From the NCBI RefSeq assembly GCF_020283565.1, contig NC_060064.1, forward strand, positions 17,256,337-17,320,336: a DNA stretch of 64,000 nt, read 5' to 3'. Within the stretch, counting starts at the first letter, position 1. The number at the start of each line of letters is the position of its first letter. Source of the stretch: Trifolium pratense. Lineage: Eukaryota; Streptophyta; Magnoliopsida; Fabales; Fabaceae. The notes under the pieces are model-generated. The model did no database searches and was not told the DNA's origin. It worked only from the letters and a program-made list of their open reading frames with translations. The translations under genes were made by a program, and so were the position numbers. Shown piece after piece: positions 21,350 to 32,490 of this stretch.

Positions 21350-23124
21350 ATGTTTCAGTGGCTTACAAATTTACTATGTGCTTGCACAACCAACACAAGC
21401 AAAAACACCGTCGACATTAATGAATTTGATGAAGATCCTTTAGGGTGGTCGCGGGACCTGCTAGAACATCGATTGGGCGAATTCTCCATGGCTGCGGTTA
21501 AGGCAAATGATGTTATGGAGGACCACAGCCAGTTTGATGTTGGCAAGAAAGCACTCTTTGTTGGAATTTATGATGGCCAAAATGGTGCTGAGGCTTCCAA
21601 CTTCTTGATTACTAATCTCTTTGAGAATCTAATGAGTGAGTCTGCAATATTCTTTCTTTCTTTCTTGTTTCCATGCTAGTGTGTGTTATTTTCTTATCAT
21701 CATTCTATAGGCTCCCAACTTCTTGTTTTCTGGATGTTCCTTCTATCATTACTGCATTTTATTGCAGTTTTGGAAGCAAAAACACTTTAAATTAGTTCAA
21801 ACCTAACTTTGATTAATTCTTTGAATGAGTGTGGATGGAATTGAAACAAGAACCAAAATTTAAATGAATTGTTATGTATTGATTGATTGTATAGTTGTAT
21901 ATCATAGAATTTACTAGATGGCTTAATTAAAATCGATATGGAAATCAAGAAATTATGCTTAACAAAAGAGGATGGGTTTACTAGCTAATTCTACATTGTT
22001 ATGGTTACATGGTTGATGTAATTCTAATGCTACATCATAAATATCAGACCTGCAATATCTGTTTTTTTAGCTTATCTAATGCTACATCGTCATGTGTATC
22101 ATGGGTTTAAAAAATAATGGAAGTTTATGGTTACAGGGATTATTCAGGAGAATATTCTGAGGCAAGTTGTTGATGAAATGGAGGAATTGTTTATGACTGA
22201 TGTTGAAGAGGGTAATCAACAGCAGCCAGAGCTAGCTCTAGTAGGTTCAAGTTGTCTGTTTTGTATCGTATGGAGAGGGAGGCTATATATCGCTAACGTT
22301 GGAGACTCTCGTGCTGTAATTGGTTCTTTGGATCCATTTGATAGACTCAATGTTCGGCAGTTGGTCGAAGATCACAATGCTCGTAACAGGCATATTAAAA
22401 AAGAACTCAAGAAGTTGCATCCAAAAGATCCGACTATTGTGACGTATAATTTTGACGCATGGCGTGTTGGAGGCATAAGTGAAGTAAGCAGATGTATAGG
22501 AAATGCATATTTGAAGCGGGCACTGTTCACTTTAACCTCATCCTTTGCTATCAGCAGAACCTGCAATATCTTCAAGAGTCTTAAATGACGTTGATAAATT
22601 CATTATATTTGGATCTGGTGGACTTTGGAAATTGTTGTCAAATTGGCAAGCAGCTGAAATTGTTCACACCAATCCACGAGATGTATGCATGGCTTGTTCT
22701 TTCTAGCTACTTGTTTTTCCTATTATTATTTACTACTATTATGGTTTGTTTGTTTATGGTATGGTATGTTGGCCTTTTGTTGCAGGGAATCACGAACAGG
22801 ATTTTGATGACTGCTATACAGATTGCAGCTAGAAGAAATAATATGAGCTATAGTGAGCTTTCGAAGATTCCTACGGGACACGGTGTTATTAGGGGTCCTA
22901 GTGTTTCTGTTGAAGGGACTAGGCGGGCTTATCATGATGATATCTCTGTGATTGTTGTATTCTTCGACAAAAAACTGGAACTGAATCCGACTTTGATGCC
23001 AGTGGTGACCTCGGTGCCAGGAATCAATATGTTCAGAGGCTTCGATGACACGATTCATCCATCACCTTTTAGATATCTTGATGATGTCTCTGAAGCACAT
23101 CAATACCTTGAGACGATTGTCTGA
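21350..23124 (+). pseudogene. PP2C-like protein, copy 1, frameshifted and lacking catalytic Asp residues
   Basis: Exons 21350-21635, 22137-22682 and 22786-23124 match the plant clade-D PP2C plan (SMAAVKANDVMEDHSQ; FVGIYDGQNGAEAS; CLFCIVWRGRLYIANVGDSRA; SRCIGNAYLK; FIIFGSGGLWKLLS; AYHDDISVIVVFFD). The conserved DGH is DGQ, the GD after SRxI is GN, and the ASDG metal-binding motif is GSGG, so activity is unlikely. Between AYLKRALF (about 22525) and the downstream LSAEPAIS (about 22545) a stretch seen in the other copies is missing and the frame changes, so the second exon is broken. It keeps a second intron (22683-22785) that copies 3 and 4 lack. It could still make a truncated protein of about 250 residues. 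Confidence 0.8.
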
Positions 23125-23874
23125 CACGATTCATCCATCACCTTTTAGATATCTGAATGTTGTCTTTGAAGTACATAAATAGAGTTGGTTCATTCACTCA
23201 GTTTTAAGACAAGGAATATTATGTCTAGAACTGTATATAGGAGATAAACTTGGGTGACTCTGCCTAGTTTTAAAAAAAACTAGTTCAAATTGTAACATTG
23301 CACATCGTTTAACATCACTCAATTGTCTTTCATAATTACATACATTCTACATAAACAGATTTTATATTTTTACATATTCGTTCACTCTTTCATATTCAGA
23401 GTTTTATCCAATCAACACTCACTCACTCACATTCTTCTTTGCTCTCCAATCACATTTTATTCTTGCGGCACAGTGAAAATAGTTTCTTTCAAAACAATAT
23501 CATCTTGTCGTGGCTTGAAAAATCATGTTATGGCAGAACAGATAATAGAAAAACAATTTCCATGTCTTAGCATCAGAACCAGATGGCAAAGCTTTGGTTA
23601 ATGTTTCTGTCAAAACTAAGCCTTATAATGTGGGATGATAAAAGTTTTGCCAGATGACAGTTTTGATGTCATTTAGCATCAGAAAATATTTGATATGTTC
23701 CGGATGCAACTCAAATACTAATACGGTATTCTTTTATCTATTGCATATGATACAGTTAGAGGCTAACAAAATTAAGAACAAACGGCATTCCATGCTGTTA
23801 GAAAACTTACAGTACAGTATACAATTTTTTGGTTAAAAAAAGGACTTGAGTTTTTCTCATTACAAAAACAAAGG
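23125..23874. other. 3' flank of PP2C-like copy 1, part of the duplicated unit
   Basis: No gene. The stretch 23725-23850 (ACGGTATTC, then GGCATTCCATGC and TTACAGTAC) recurs after copy 3 at about 34195-34290, showing that 3' flanks were duplicated with the genes. Confidence 0.6.
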
Positions 23875-24300
23875 TGGGCATGGGTAGGGTTACTCCTATG
23901 TTTAAGGAGAAAATGGAAATTTTAAGTAAGATTTAACTTTGGTGTAGTGGCAAAGTTTTGTTAGAAATATGGTCGAATCAGGCCCAACTCATGCCTGCTT
24001 GCAACAGCTGTGCGATTTTTTTTTTTTTTACTTCCCAGTTTCTCCTCCTAAACTGCCTGTGCATTTGGACAGCAAAAATGAAAGTGAAAATCATCTTTCA
24101 TCAGTATCTCACATTGAGGACAAGTCGCCAGACAGTTCACCCCTTGTTGCACTAATTTCTCGCGTGTTGGTATATATCCTCTCACCGGTCTCCACACGAA
24201 AACCTTAATCTTATGAGGCGCTTTCCACCACCACAGATTAATCCGGTTCCCTTGCACTCTCACTAACCTGACTCTGAGGTCTGATACCATATTACATTCT
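23875..24300 (-). mobile_element. LINE zf-RVT fragment co-duplicated with PP2C copies (unit 2)
   Basis: The minus-strand frame 24048-24290 encodes VRLVRVQGNRINLWWWKAPH, then KIKVFVWRPVRGYIPTREKL and CPQCEILMKDD. This is the zinc-binding domain that follows reverse transcriptase in plant L1-type LINEs. Only this domain is left. Very similar copies occur at 31425-32360 and 35560-35995, each upstream of a PP2C-like gene, so the fragment spread by segmental duplication rather than by retrotransposition. Confidence 0.8.
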
Positions 24301-24529
24301 TCTATCCTTTACCGACTTTTTTATTTGTCAGAGCCATAGTTTTAATTCTCTAACCTATGAACCATAATGTGAATGTTGTGTGCATAAAAACTGGAACGCA
24401 AATAAATTGAGTTCAAACGCAGATTATATAAAACGGTTATGGATGGTATATGAGATTATTTTGAAAGAATAGTTGTTTTTATTTGTTCAAACGCAGATTA
24501 TATAAAACGGTTATGGACGGTATTACTCT

Positions 24530-25563
24530 GGCGAATTCTCCATGGCTGCGGTTCAGGCGAATAGGGATATGGAAGATAAGTGCCAAGTTGAAGTTGGCAT
24601 TGACGCACTCTTTGTTGGAATTTATGATGGCCATAAAGGCGACGCCACTGCCATCTATCTTAAAGATGATATCTTCAGGGAACTAATCAGTGACTCTTCA
24701 TTTCATTTTTAATCTTTGTTTCTTTCTCCTTTGCATTTTTAATTAAGTGATTCTATATCCAAGAATTGAGGATATGAAATTTAATTCTTGTGCTTGTGAT
24801 GCTAATCATGTTTACACTATCATATTGTTGTACTTAACTTTTGGTCTAAATCAATGTGTATAGCTATATTTTTGAATGAGTTAACATATAGTATATTATA
24901 AAACATGTAATATATATTGTCATGTGTAGTGTAGCACTGTTTTAACATGGAAAATATCTGGTTATAAATTCAGGGCTTATTAAGGAGAATAATAACAATA
25001 TGAATGAGAACATCATGACGCAAGTTGTTGACCAAATGGAGAAAGGTTTTTTGGAGTCTGCTGGAAGAAATGTTTTTGTTAGTTCAGGTTGTTTGATTAC
25101 CGCCAATGTTGGAGACTCGCGCGCTGTACTGGGTTCTATGAAGGGCGTTGGTAAACTTAAAAGATTGGCTGTTAAACAGATTGTTAAAGATCACAATATT
25201 GATCATCGAGAAGTTCAATCAGCAATCAGGGACTTGCAGCCAGATTTTCGTGATATAGATTACAATATTAATTATCGTACCTTTATAGGACTTGCCAATA
25301 AAGGTGTATTCGAGACAACTAGATGTATAGGATATGCATATTTGAAGGAGGAGATCAATGAAAGTGAATCATTTGAAATCCCGAGTTGGGAAAGAGTGCC
25401 TGGAAATTTTACGAGACCTTTGCTAACATCACAACCACATGTTTATTCAAGAATCTTAAGCGACTCTGATAAATTCATTATATTTGGATCTAGTGGATTT
25501 TACCACAAGAGGGAATCGCAGAAAGACTTGTCACAATTGTTTTACAGAAAGGGGCTAATATGA
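24530..25563 (+). pseudogene. PP2C-like protein, copy 2, lacks both ends
   Basis: Exons about 24530-24689 and 24974-25563. The first exon starts inside the conserved region (GEFSMAAVQANRDMEDK, FVGIYDGHKGDATAIYL). The normal N-terminus and promoter are missing, replaced by a second copy of the 33-bp upstream sequence GCAGATTATATAAAACGGTT (24419 and 24492). In exon 2 CLICIIWRGTLF is shortened to CLI before TANVGDSRA, CIGYAYLK replaces SIGDAYLK, and the metal motif is GSSG. After FGSSGF a deletion and frameshift remove the C-terminal domain, and the frame ends at 25563. Clearly non-functional as a phosphatase. Confidence 0.85.
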
Positions 25564-25799
25564 GGGGGAAAACATATAGTCAAAATTGTAGGGATGCCTA
25601 AGAGTACTCAAATTTATTCTCCTTCAACCACTTTTCTTATCACTTCTCAACACATCCTTTTGCATAAATTTTTAAGTTCATTGACATGAGTTTAAGTTTC
25701 TTCATCTATCTATCTACCTTCATTGTCCATTATAAGTGGAAGATTAATAAAACTATTTTTTTTTTAGAATATTAAAAGCCATTTTAATAAGTGATTGAA

Positions 25800-26150
25800 T
25801 GTAAATCAGTTGCAAGATGACTTGAATGTGTATTTATAAGTGGAAAAAAATTCTCACTTTACAAGCCGATTTTGTAGGGTTGAGTTAGGTCAAACTTTCA
25901 ATTCTAAGATGGTATCAGAGCCCTATTCAAGATCCGTTGGACCACCTATTATCATGTTTCCGCTATCGGGTCACCCTACGTTTATATCGACGAACCAAGC
26001 CCAATAGTGTTAGGCATGAGGGTGTGTGTTAAGAATTCTCACATCGCGGTTGCGAGATGGCCTAAATGTGTGTTTATAAGTGAGGCGATCCTCATCTTAC
26101 AAGCCGATTTTGCATGAGTTATGCTCAACTTTCAATTATAAATTTTGAGT
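25800..26150 (+). mobile_element. TRIM-type LTR element with iMet primer-binding site
   Basis: TGGTATCAGAGCCC at 25911-25924 is the usual initiator-tRNA-Met primer site. It is preceded by an LTR-like stretch (GCAAGATGACTTGAATGTG, then TTTACAAGCCGATTTTG) and followed about 110 bases later by a second copy starting TGTTAAGAATTCTCACATCG at 26027, which again runs into TTACAAGCCGATTTTGCATG. There is no coding space. The 5' end of the left LTR is eroded, so the outer borders are approximate. Confidence 0.8.
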
Positions 26151-26339
26151 TATCACTTCATTTTGTGTCCCAATACACTTCGATGTTTTGAGTTACAAAA
26201 TTTAGACAATTTAATCATCATATTATAGACTAAAGTATCTTATTATTTATAATTTATAAATGAGTACAAAAGTGATTCTTATCAATTCATGTTGTTTGAA
26301 TATTTGAAATTAAAATTGATTTTGAATGTATACTTATCA

Positions 26340-26780
26340 AAATGAAATTATTTTTTTGTTACATGAGAGAAAAAAGAAAGAAACAAAAACATAAGATAAA
26401 GGGATTACTCCCTAACAAAAGCTACACCCGTCGCATCCGCATCTATAGCATTGGAGGAGGGGGCTCTTCTAATATCACCATGGCGAGCTTGCGGATGCTC
26501 CCATCTTGGCCAAAATATCGACACACGCATTTTTCTCCCGAAGGGTGTTGTTAATAACAACGCTCCAATCTCTTCTCAAGAGTTGTCGAATTCTTTGAAT
26601 CTCATTCTCATAATGATGATATGGTGAGACACCATCTTTAATCAAGGAAACCGCTTGCAAGGAGTAAAAAAAGCAAGTTATGTGCCTGAACCCATTAATC
26701 CAACATCTCTAGGCCATAGAGAACCGCCATGATCTCGGCATCGAGAACACTTGGCTATGATACAACATCATAAAAACCTT
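26340..26780 (-). mobile_element. 5'-truncated L1-type LINE, RNase H end
   Basis: Minus-strand frame 26475-26660 encodes MQAVSLIKDGVSPYHHYENE, then IRQLLRRDWSVVINNTLREK and NACVDILAKMGAS, the C-terminal RNase H-like domain of plant LINEs. It is followed by about 130 bases of 3' untranslated region and a T-run on the plus strand at about 26350 (the poly-A tail). The same family recurs at 52700-53016. Confidence 0.8.
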
Positions 26781-27094
26781 TCAAAAAAGTTCTGAAGTGA
26801 TTCAGTAAGATACCCCAAAATGGGTATTAGTATGTGTGTGTCTATATATTTTCTGACCAAGTTAGTATCTGTATATTTAAAACTGAATATCATTTATTAT
26901 TTTTTTTGGTAGAGAATATCATTTATTATTTCTATATATATGAATTTTATTTCAAAATAATTGTGAATACATCTACTACATTCGTTCTTAATTATAAGAA
27001 ACTGTTTGACAAAAATGTATTATTCATTTACTTTGTTTTGACCGTATTTTTTTAATAATATATAAATGTAAACATTAACATATAAGATTTTGTT
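26781..27094. other. AT-rich spacer, no gene seen
   Basis: No recognisable element except short direct repeats of ATATCATTTATTATTT near 26890-26935. Confidence 0.5.
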
Positions 27095-27215
27095 CCTAGG
27101 GGAAAATTACCCTAGTAGTCCAGAGTTCGGCCGCGAGGTAAGTAAAGTCTGGTCAAGAAATTGTTCCGCCCAGGGCCTCTTTCCCCTAAGAACTAGAGGG
27201 TTATAAACCAAAAAT
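27095..27215 (+). mobile_element. SINE-like retroposon fragment
   Basis: Contains GTAGTCCAGAGTTCGGCCGC and GCCCAGGGCCTCTTTCCCC, and ends with CTAGAGGGTTATAAACCAAAAA. The same 3' tail occurs as a 36-bp insertion at 44358-44393, and a related stretch (CCCTGAGAACTAGTTGGTTAA) lies near 19275. Family and 5' border are uncertain. Confidence 0.45.
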
Positions 27216-27365
27216 ATATAAGATCTTGTTCAATTTGTTTTGATGAGTATTTTCAAAATATTAAATTTTTATAATTTTTACACAATTAAAAATATTAGTG
27301 ATCAAAATTATGCATCAACGTACCTGCGGTGGTCAAATATAATTTTATAATTAGAGACTGAGTAT

Positions 27366-27503
27366 TTCCTCCTATCTTAACCGACCTGAATTTATCTCAT
27401 TAATTAATTAAACTAATTTTCAAAAACAAAAATGTTCCTCCTATTTTAACCGACCTGAATTTATCTCATTAATTAATTAAACTAATTTTCAAAAACAAAA
27501 ATG
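27366..27503. repeat. Two 68-bp tandem units
   Basis: Two nearly identical copies of a unit starting TTCCTCCTATCTTAACCGAC and ending AAAAACAAAAATG, differing at one base (cttaacc versus tttaacc). Confidence 0.95.
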
Positions 27504-27521
27504 AATTATCTAGTTAATTAA

Positions 27522-27695
27522 AGTACTAGTTTTCAGTGGTGATTGACGTTCTACTTGGTAGAGAGAATTACGGTTCGATTTCCGCAACTACATTTGGGAG
27601 ATGACTGAAATCACTTCATATCAAAACTCGCTTGAACTCTGGACTACTAGAACCCTCTTTATCTAGGAACCAGATGGTGAAAAAAATAATAATAC
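27522..27695 (+). mobile_element. tRNA-derived SINE, second copy
   Basis: CAGTGGTGATTGACGTTCTA, then ACTTGGTAGAGAGAATTACG and GGTTCGATTTCCGCAACT form A-box/B-box-like promoter parts. The 3' part reads ATCACTTCATATCAAAACTC and then GGTGAAAAAAATAATAAT. It is diverged from the copy at 30838. Confidence 0.75.
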
Positions 27696-28157
27696 TACTA
27701 GTTTTCAAAAAAAAAAAAAAATCTAGAACCTGAATTTTGATAATAAAAAATAATAATAAAAAAAAAGTTTCCAATGAAAAGATGAACTTGGAAATTCCAT
27801 CTCTATCTCTCTCATTTCTCAACATGTGTATTTCTTCTGGAACTTCCTTTTGGCTACAACACAACAACATTAGACACACCAAAATCCTTTCTTTCTGTTT
27901 TTAGTTTGTCAAAATCCCTTGTTTTTCCTCACTCTTTCTCTTCATCTTCATCTTCCACTTTCATTTTAATTTTCCACCTAATTGAACAAGTATACACGTG
28001 ACCCAAAATTAATAGCTTATTTGATTCTGCTTCCAACTTAAATCTGCGTTTTAGGGTATCGCTTTTGCAGCTACCCAAACATCAATCAAGGACTTGCGTT
28101 TGAGACTTTCACTGTCTGTCACTATTATCAAGTAAGTAACTTTTCATTCAACACAAC

Positions 28158-29405
28158 ATGGGTAATGCTCTTTCCTGCTTTGAATCAACTTCTATGGTTT
28201 TGGATCCTGTCAATACAAATGCCCCCAATTTTCAGTGCCATGAAGCAGTAGATTGGGGAAACTTAGAAGCACTTCCTCTAAGTTTGATTTTTGATAAATT
28301 GGTAGAGCGCATTGATCACATTTATTTCAGCTTGGTATGCAAAAATTGGTATTCAATTGCAAAGTTTAATTATCAGAATCGTCAAGTAAAAAACAATGTA
28401 TTGCCCATGCTCATGATTCCCAAAAGAAAGTGTAGAACAATGAGATGTTTATATGGGATTTCAACCAACACAACTTACCACTTTCAACTACCAGTACATC
28501 ATAACAAGAGGTTGTGTGGTTCGACTCATGGTTGGGTTGTAAAGATTAATGAAACTATTAAAGGTACATGTATAACCCTAATAAATCCCTTCAAAAATCA
28601 AGTTTCCATCCCTCTACCACCCCTCTTCATGCCGGGTGTATATAAACATGCTAGATGTTATGAATGTAATGTTCATAAGGTTTTTTTATCATCTAATCCC
28701 ACAACTAGTCCACATGATTATGTTGTTGTAGCAATTTATGGTTTGCAAAAATGTCTTGTTTTCATAAAAGCAGGTCAATTTTTTTGGACTTACGTTAATG
28801 TTGATTATCGTGGCTTCACCGATATTGCATTTTATAAAGGCCTAGTCTATGCAGTGGGACGAACGAAAAACATTGTCTCTTTCGATTTTAGTAACTCGAA
28901 AGATTCTTTTGATCGTAAGAATATCATGCCTAATGTTCTTTCATCCGGGGACGCTGTTTATTATACTGATAGAGCATATCTTGTAGAGTCATTGGAGGGA
29001 GACTTGTTTCTTGTAGGAAGACGCTTAGGTTTTCCCGATGATGACAACCTACCTAGTAGTGGCACTGAAGAATTTGAAGTGTATAAGTTGGAATTGGATC
29101 TTCAAAGTGGTAAGCTTGTACAAATGATAAAACTTGATAGTTTGGGAGACAATGTTTTATTTGTCGGTGATAGTGATTCCGTCTCTATGTCGGCTTCGTA
29201 TTTTGCCAATTGTCTACAAAAGGATTCAATTTATTACACTGATGATTTTTACGAACAAGTTCCACATCCATATCCTAAAGGACCATTTGATATGAAAATC
29301 TTTAACGTAAAAGATGGAAGTTTTAGTCAACATTGCCCTTTCCGATCTTGGTTCAAACGAATGCCACCTTCACTATGGATTATTCCACCATTTCAATGGG
29401 ATTGA
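28158..29405 (+). CDS. F-box / DUF295 protein (SKIP23-like), possible N-myristoylation
   Basis: Single-exon gene of 415 residues. Residues about 30-70 (VDWGNLEALPLSLIFDKLVE, then IYFSLVCKNWYSIAK) form an F-box, the Skp1-binding part of SCF ubiquitin ligases. The rest resembles DUF295 proteins: GSTHGWVVKINE near residue 120, ITLINPFKNQVSIPLPPL, then KAGQFFWTYVNVDYRGFTDI and FYKGLVYAVGRTKNIVSFDF, and KLELDLQSGKLVQMIKLDSL with DNVLFVGDS. It starts MGNALSCFES: Gly2 followed by Ser6 and Cys7 is a plausible myristoylation plus palmitoylation signal, unusual for an F-box protein. The single exon and full length argue for a functional gene. It lies within the PP2C-like array but is unrelated to it. 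Confidence 0.9.
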   Translation: MGNALSCFESTSMVLDPVNTNAPNFQCHEAVDWGNLEALPLSLIFDKLVERIDHIYFSLVCKNWYSIAKFNYQNRQVKNNVLPMLMIPKRKCRTMRCLYGISTNTTYHFQLPVHHNKRLCGSTHGWVVKINETIKGTCITLINPFKNQVSIPLPPLFMPGVYKHARCYECNVHKVFLSSNPTTSPHDYVVVAIYGLQKCLVFIKAGQFFWTYVNVDYRGFTDIAFYKGLVYAVGRTKNIVSFDFSNSKDSFDRKNIMPNVLSSGDAVYYTDRAYLVESLEGDLFLVGRRLGFPDDDNLPSSGTEEFEVYKLELDLQSGKLVQMIKLDSLGDNVLFVGDSDSVSMSASYFANCLQKDSIYYTDDFYEQVPHPYPKGPFDMKIFNVKDGSFSQHCPFRSWFKRMPPSLWIIPPFQWD

Positions 29406-30119
29406 TAGCATCAACTTGAAGTATGTTACTTCATTTTATTTTAGTCAATTTTTATGTTTTCATGTTTGGTTACTTAAGTTGTATTGAGAACTTGTGCAAC
29501 ACACGTGAGTGAAAACGTTGAACTAATTATTGTTAATTACAGTGTACAATTTATTGTGTTCAATGAATGTCTATTGTGTGATTGATCTTACCAGAGTTAA
29601 TATTAGTGCAATATCAGCTTGTCTTTCTCTTGATAATAGGTAACAAATATTGTTACACAATTTTATGGTGCAAGTTCGGTGCATGAATTTAATATAGGAG
29701 TTTTCTTTTGCCAATACAAATATATACCCAAATGAATTGCAATTTGTGAAATAGATTTCTATTTACGACTAAGTGGGCTGTGATTACAATTAACATTTCA
29801 TTATTTAGCTTGCTTATTTTTCTTGAGGGAAGTGTTTCTTGGGATTTTGGGGTGCTTTGCTGGTATCTCATCATCCTTGTCCATTCTACGTCGGATTCAG
29901 GCTGAAGCTGACAAGCATTTCGCCTTGGTGTCCAGCAATCATTAGTGGGAAGGAGCGAGATCCCAAAGCTCCCTAATATCTCATTTTCCCTTCTGTTTTG
30001 TGTAATGATTGATTGATAGTTTGATATTTATTACTGCGTCGCGTCAATTTTGGGTTGTCCACGTCGCGTCAATTTTCCGCTTTGACAACATAGGGCAATT
30101 ATTTCTCTCAGACATTAGT
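29406..30119. other. 3' flank of the F-box gene, no gene seen
   Basis: Probable 3' untranslated region, then spacer. GCGTCGCGTCAATTTT occurs twice within 30 bases at about 30036-30075. No conserved frame. Confidence 0.5.
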
Positions 30120-30360
30120 GATTATGGAGTTTGCTTGTGCTTATATGGAATAGAGCAATCTCTCCATCTAAATCCCTTTTAGTATGGAGATTGATACATA
30201 ACAAAGTTCCAACTTATTGGTAATGATTCTGCTCTTAATGGTGAGTTGGTGGGTGCAATGAAGGCAATAGAGGTAGCCTACACTAGAGGTTGGCATCACC
30301 TTTGGTTAGAACTTAGAATGTGATTCTAAGCTAGTCACTTCAGCTTTTAAGTCACAAGAT
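30120..30360 (+). mobile_element. LINE relic (zf-RVT end and RNase H)
   Basis: Plus-strand fragments read SLLVWRLIHNKVPTYW (zf-RVT) and then, 15 bases on, NDSALNGELVGAMKAIEVAY followed by RGWHHLWLE and SKLVTSAFKS (RNase H), with a stop and small indels. Heavily decayed and bordered by AT-rich DNA. Confidence 0.7.
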
Positions 30361-30837
30361 ATGGTTACGTTTGACCCGACTTTTTTATGGGTTTAAAGCT
30401 CCTTTATAATTAAGTTAATATATAAGGCCTTTAAAAATAAAGTTAAAGTTGTTTGGTAATATTTAACTAGTTTTTGACTTAAAAAGCAATCTTTAAGCTA
30501 ATAATTTTTTGCTGATTTTTTTAAAATATTTTTTATTGAAAATCTCGTTCATAATTTCTTTCTAATAAATGAATAAATATTTTAAAATTAGAATTAAAAT
30601 GATTTAAAACTATCTAAAAAGTGAATAATTTTTTTAATGATAAGTTTGTTTAGAAATAATATATTTTTTTTAATATCAAGACATAACGAAATCATGCTTT
30701 TTTCAAAACAAAATGAGGTAAAGATTATGAAGTGAGGAATTGAGATAAGAACTCCGACCTCTCTAATAATATCATTAATAATTACCAACAAAATTATCCT
30801 TATGAGACTATTATTAAATAATAATTTTGTAATTAAT
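30361..30837. other. AT-rich spacer, no gene seen
   Basis: Only A/T-rich low-complexity sequence. Confidence 0.5.
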
Positions 30838-30985
30838 TGTTAGTTGGTTCAGTGGTGATTAACGCTGAACTTGGTAGGGAGGATCGCGGTTCGATCCTCA
30901 ACAACTGTGATCGGGAGGGGGCTGGAACCACTTGATACCAGAACTGACCCTCGAACCAGATTAAACTGGTGGTGAAAGCAAAAAA
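30838..30985 (+). mobile_element. tRNA-derived SINE, best-preserved copy
   Basis: Reads TTGGTTCAGTGGTGATTAAC, then GGATCGCGGTTCGATCCTCA (B box), CTGTGATCGGGAGGGGGCTG, CCACTTGATACCAGAACTG and GATTAAACTGGTGGTGAAAG, ending in poly-A. Possible short flanking repeat TTGTAAT at 30824 and after the tail. This layout is that of a plant SINE transcribed by RNA polymerase III. Confidence 0.85.
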
Positions 30986-31424
30986 AAAAATTGTAATATT
31001 TAACTATTTTTTTGTGTGTTATATTTAACCATTACTATAACATTAGAATAGAACAATATCAATTAAAAAAATAAAGTTGTATTTGATATGAAAAAGTAAC
31101 ATGTCATTGGCTTTGTTTCTATTATAAAAAAATGGCTTTGTTTATATGCGTTTCCAACATACAAAATATTTTAAAAAAATTGAATTGAAAATGCTTCAGT
31201 TGGGTTTCGAAGGGGAAACCAATAATAAGGAGGCGCAAGTTAAATTAAGTTGATATTTATAACTTATTTTATAGGCTCCTTAACTTTGTTTTTCTTTGTT
31301 AAAAAAAAGTCCTTATTTTTAGAAGTAATTCTTTTAATTTGTGTTTGGCCAGACTTCTCCTTAAAATTACAAAAAAGTCATAAAAAAGTTAGGCCAAACG
31401 GTGCCGTGGAAGTTCAAAAAGTGG
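30986..31424. other. AT-rich spacer before duplicated unit 3
   Basis: No gene or clear repeat recognised. Confidence 0.5.
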
Positions 31425-32360
31425 GCATGGGTAGGGTTACTCCAATGTCTAAGGCGAAAATGGAAATTTTAAGTAAGATTTAACTTCGGCGCAGTGGCAA
31501 ATTTTATGTTAGAAATATGGTCGAATCAGACCCAACTCATGCCTGCTTGCAACAGCTGTGCGATTTTTTTGACTTCTCAGTTGAGCATGCTCCTAAACTG
31601 CCTGCGCATTTGGACAGCAAAAAAAAAGGTGAAAATCATCTTTCATCAGTATCTCACATCGAGGACAAGTCGCTAGACAGTTCAGAGGAGGCTCACATGC
31701 ATGTGCGAGGTGTGCGACGGCATAGGGCCTCAAAATTTTGAGGGCCTCAACTCAAAATTTTGAGATCCTATAATATTACTTATATATTATTTATACCTAT
31801 AAAATATCAGATGTATATTAATAGATTAATTTTTAGGCCCTAAAATAATAGTTATATATTGTTAATGTTCATAAATATCATGAGTATCAATATATTAGTT
31901 ATCTATACTCGTAAATATAGTTCTAGTCCATTTTAATCTTTGCATAAAATTTAATCTTAGATTATGATGTTCCTTTTTGACGTTATATTCAAAGATAATT
32001 ATTTTGTATTTCTTGTTCCATTTAATTTAATGTAAGATTTAATATTGATAATTTATATGTTTACAAGAATGTTTTTTTTATATTATATGCAATTTAAATC
32101 GATAATTTTTTTAATTTTTTTTATTAAGGGGCCACTTTTATATTTTGCACAGAGCCTCCTAAAACTCGGAGACGCCCCTGCAGTTCACCCCTTGCTGCAC
32201 TAATTTCTCGCGTGTTGGTATATATCCTCTCACCAGTCTCCACACGAAAACTTTAATCTTATGAGGCACTTTCCGCCACCACAGATTAATCCGGTTCCCT
32301 TGCACTCTCACTAACCTGACTCTGAAGTCTGCTACCATATTTGTCAGAGCCATAGTTTTA
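31425..32360 (-). mobile_element. LINE zf-RVT fragment, unit 3, split by an hAT-like insertion
   Basis: The left part (31425-31684) matches 23880-24135 and the right part (32181-32360) matches 24137-24300. The minus-strand frame 32159-32353 gives VRLVRVQGNRINLWWRKVPH and then VFVWRLVRGYIPTREKLV. The two halves are separated by 496 bases of inserted DNA. Confidence 0.85.
31685..32180. mobile_element. hAT-like insertion with CAGTTCA target duplication
   Basis: CAGTTCA precedes (31678-31684) and follows (32181-32187) the insert; copies at 23.9 and 35.6 kb are uninterrupted here. The right end reads GACGCCCCTG, the usual CAGGGGC-type hAT terminus in inverse. The left end starts GAGGAGGCTC and seems to lack the matching outermost bases. 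An AGGAGGCTC motif is shared in inverse orientation near both ends. AT-rich interior, no transposase. Confidence 0.7.
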
Positions 32361-32490
32361 ATTCTCTAACTTATGAACCATAATGTGAATGTTGTGTGCA
32401 TAAAAAGTGGAACGCAAATAAATAGAGTTCAAAAGCAGATTATATAGAACGGTTATGGATGGTATATGAGATTTTTGTAAGAGTAGTTGA

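Noticed and set aside
22585..23124. A separate gene starting at 22585
   Set aside because: Its first ~65 codons are PP2C exon 2 in a wrong frame plus intron; only the part after 22786 is coding, as exon 3 of PP2C-like copy 1.
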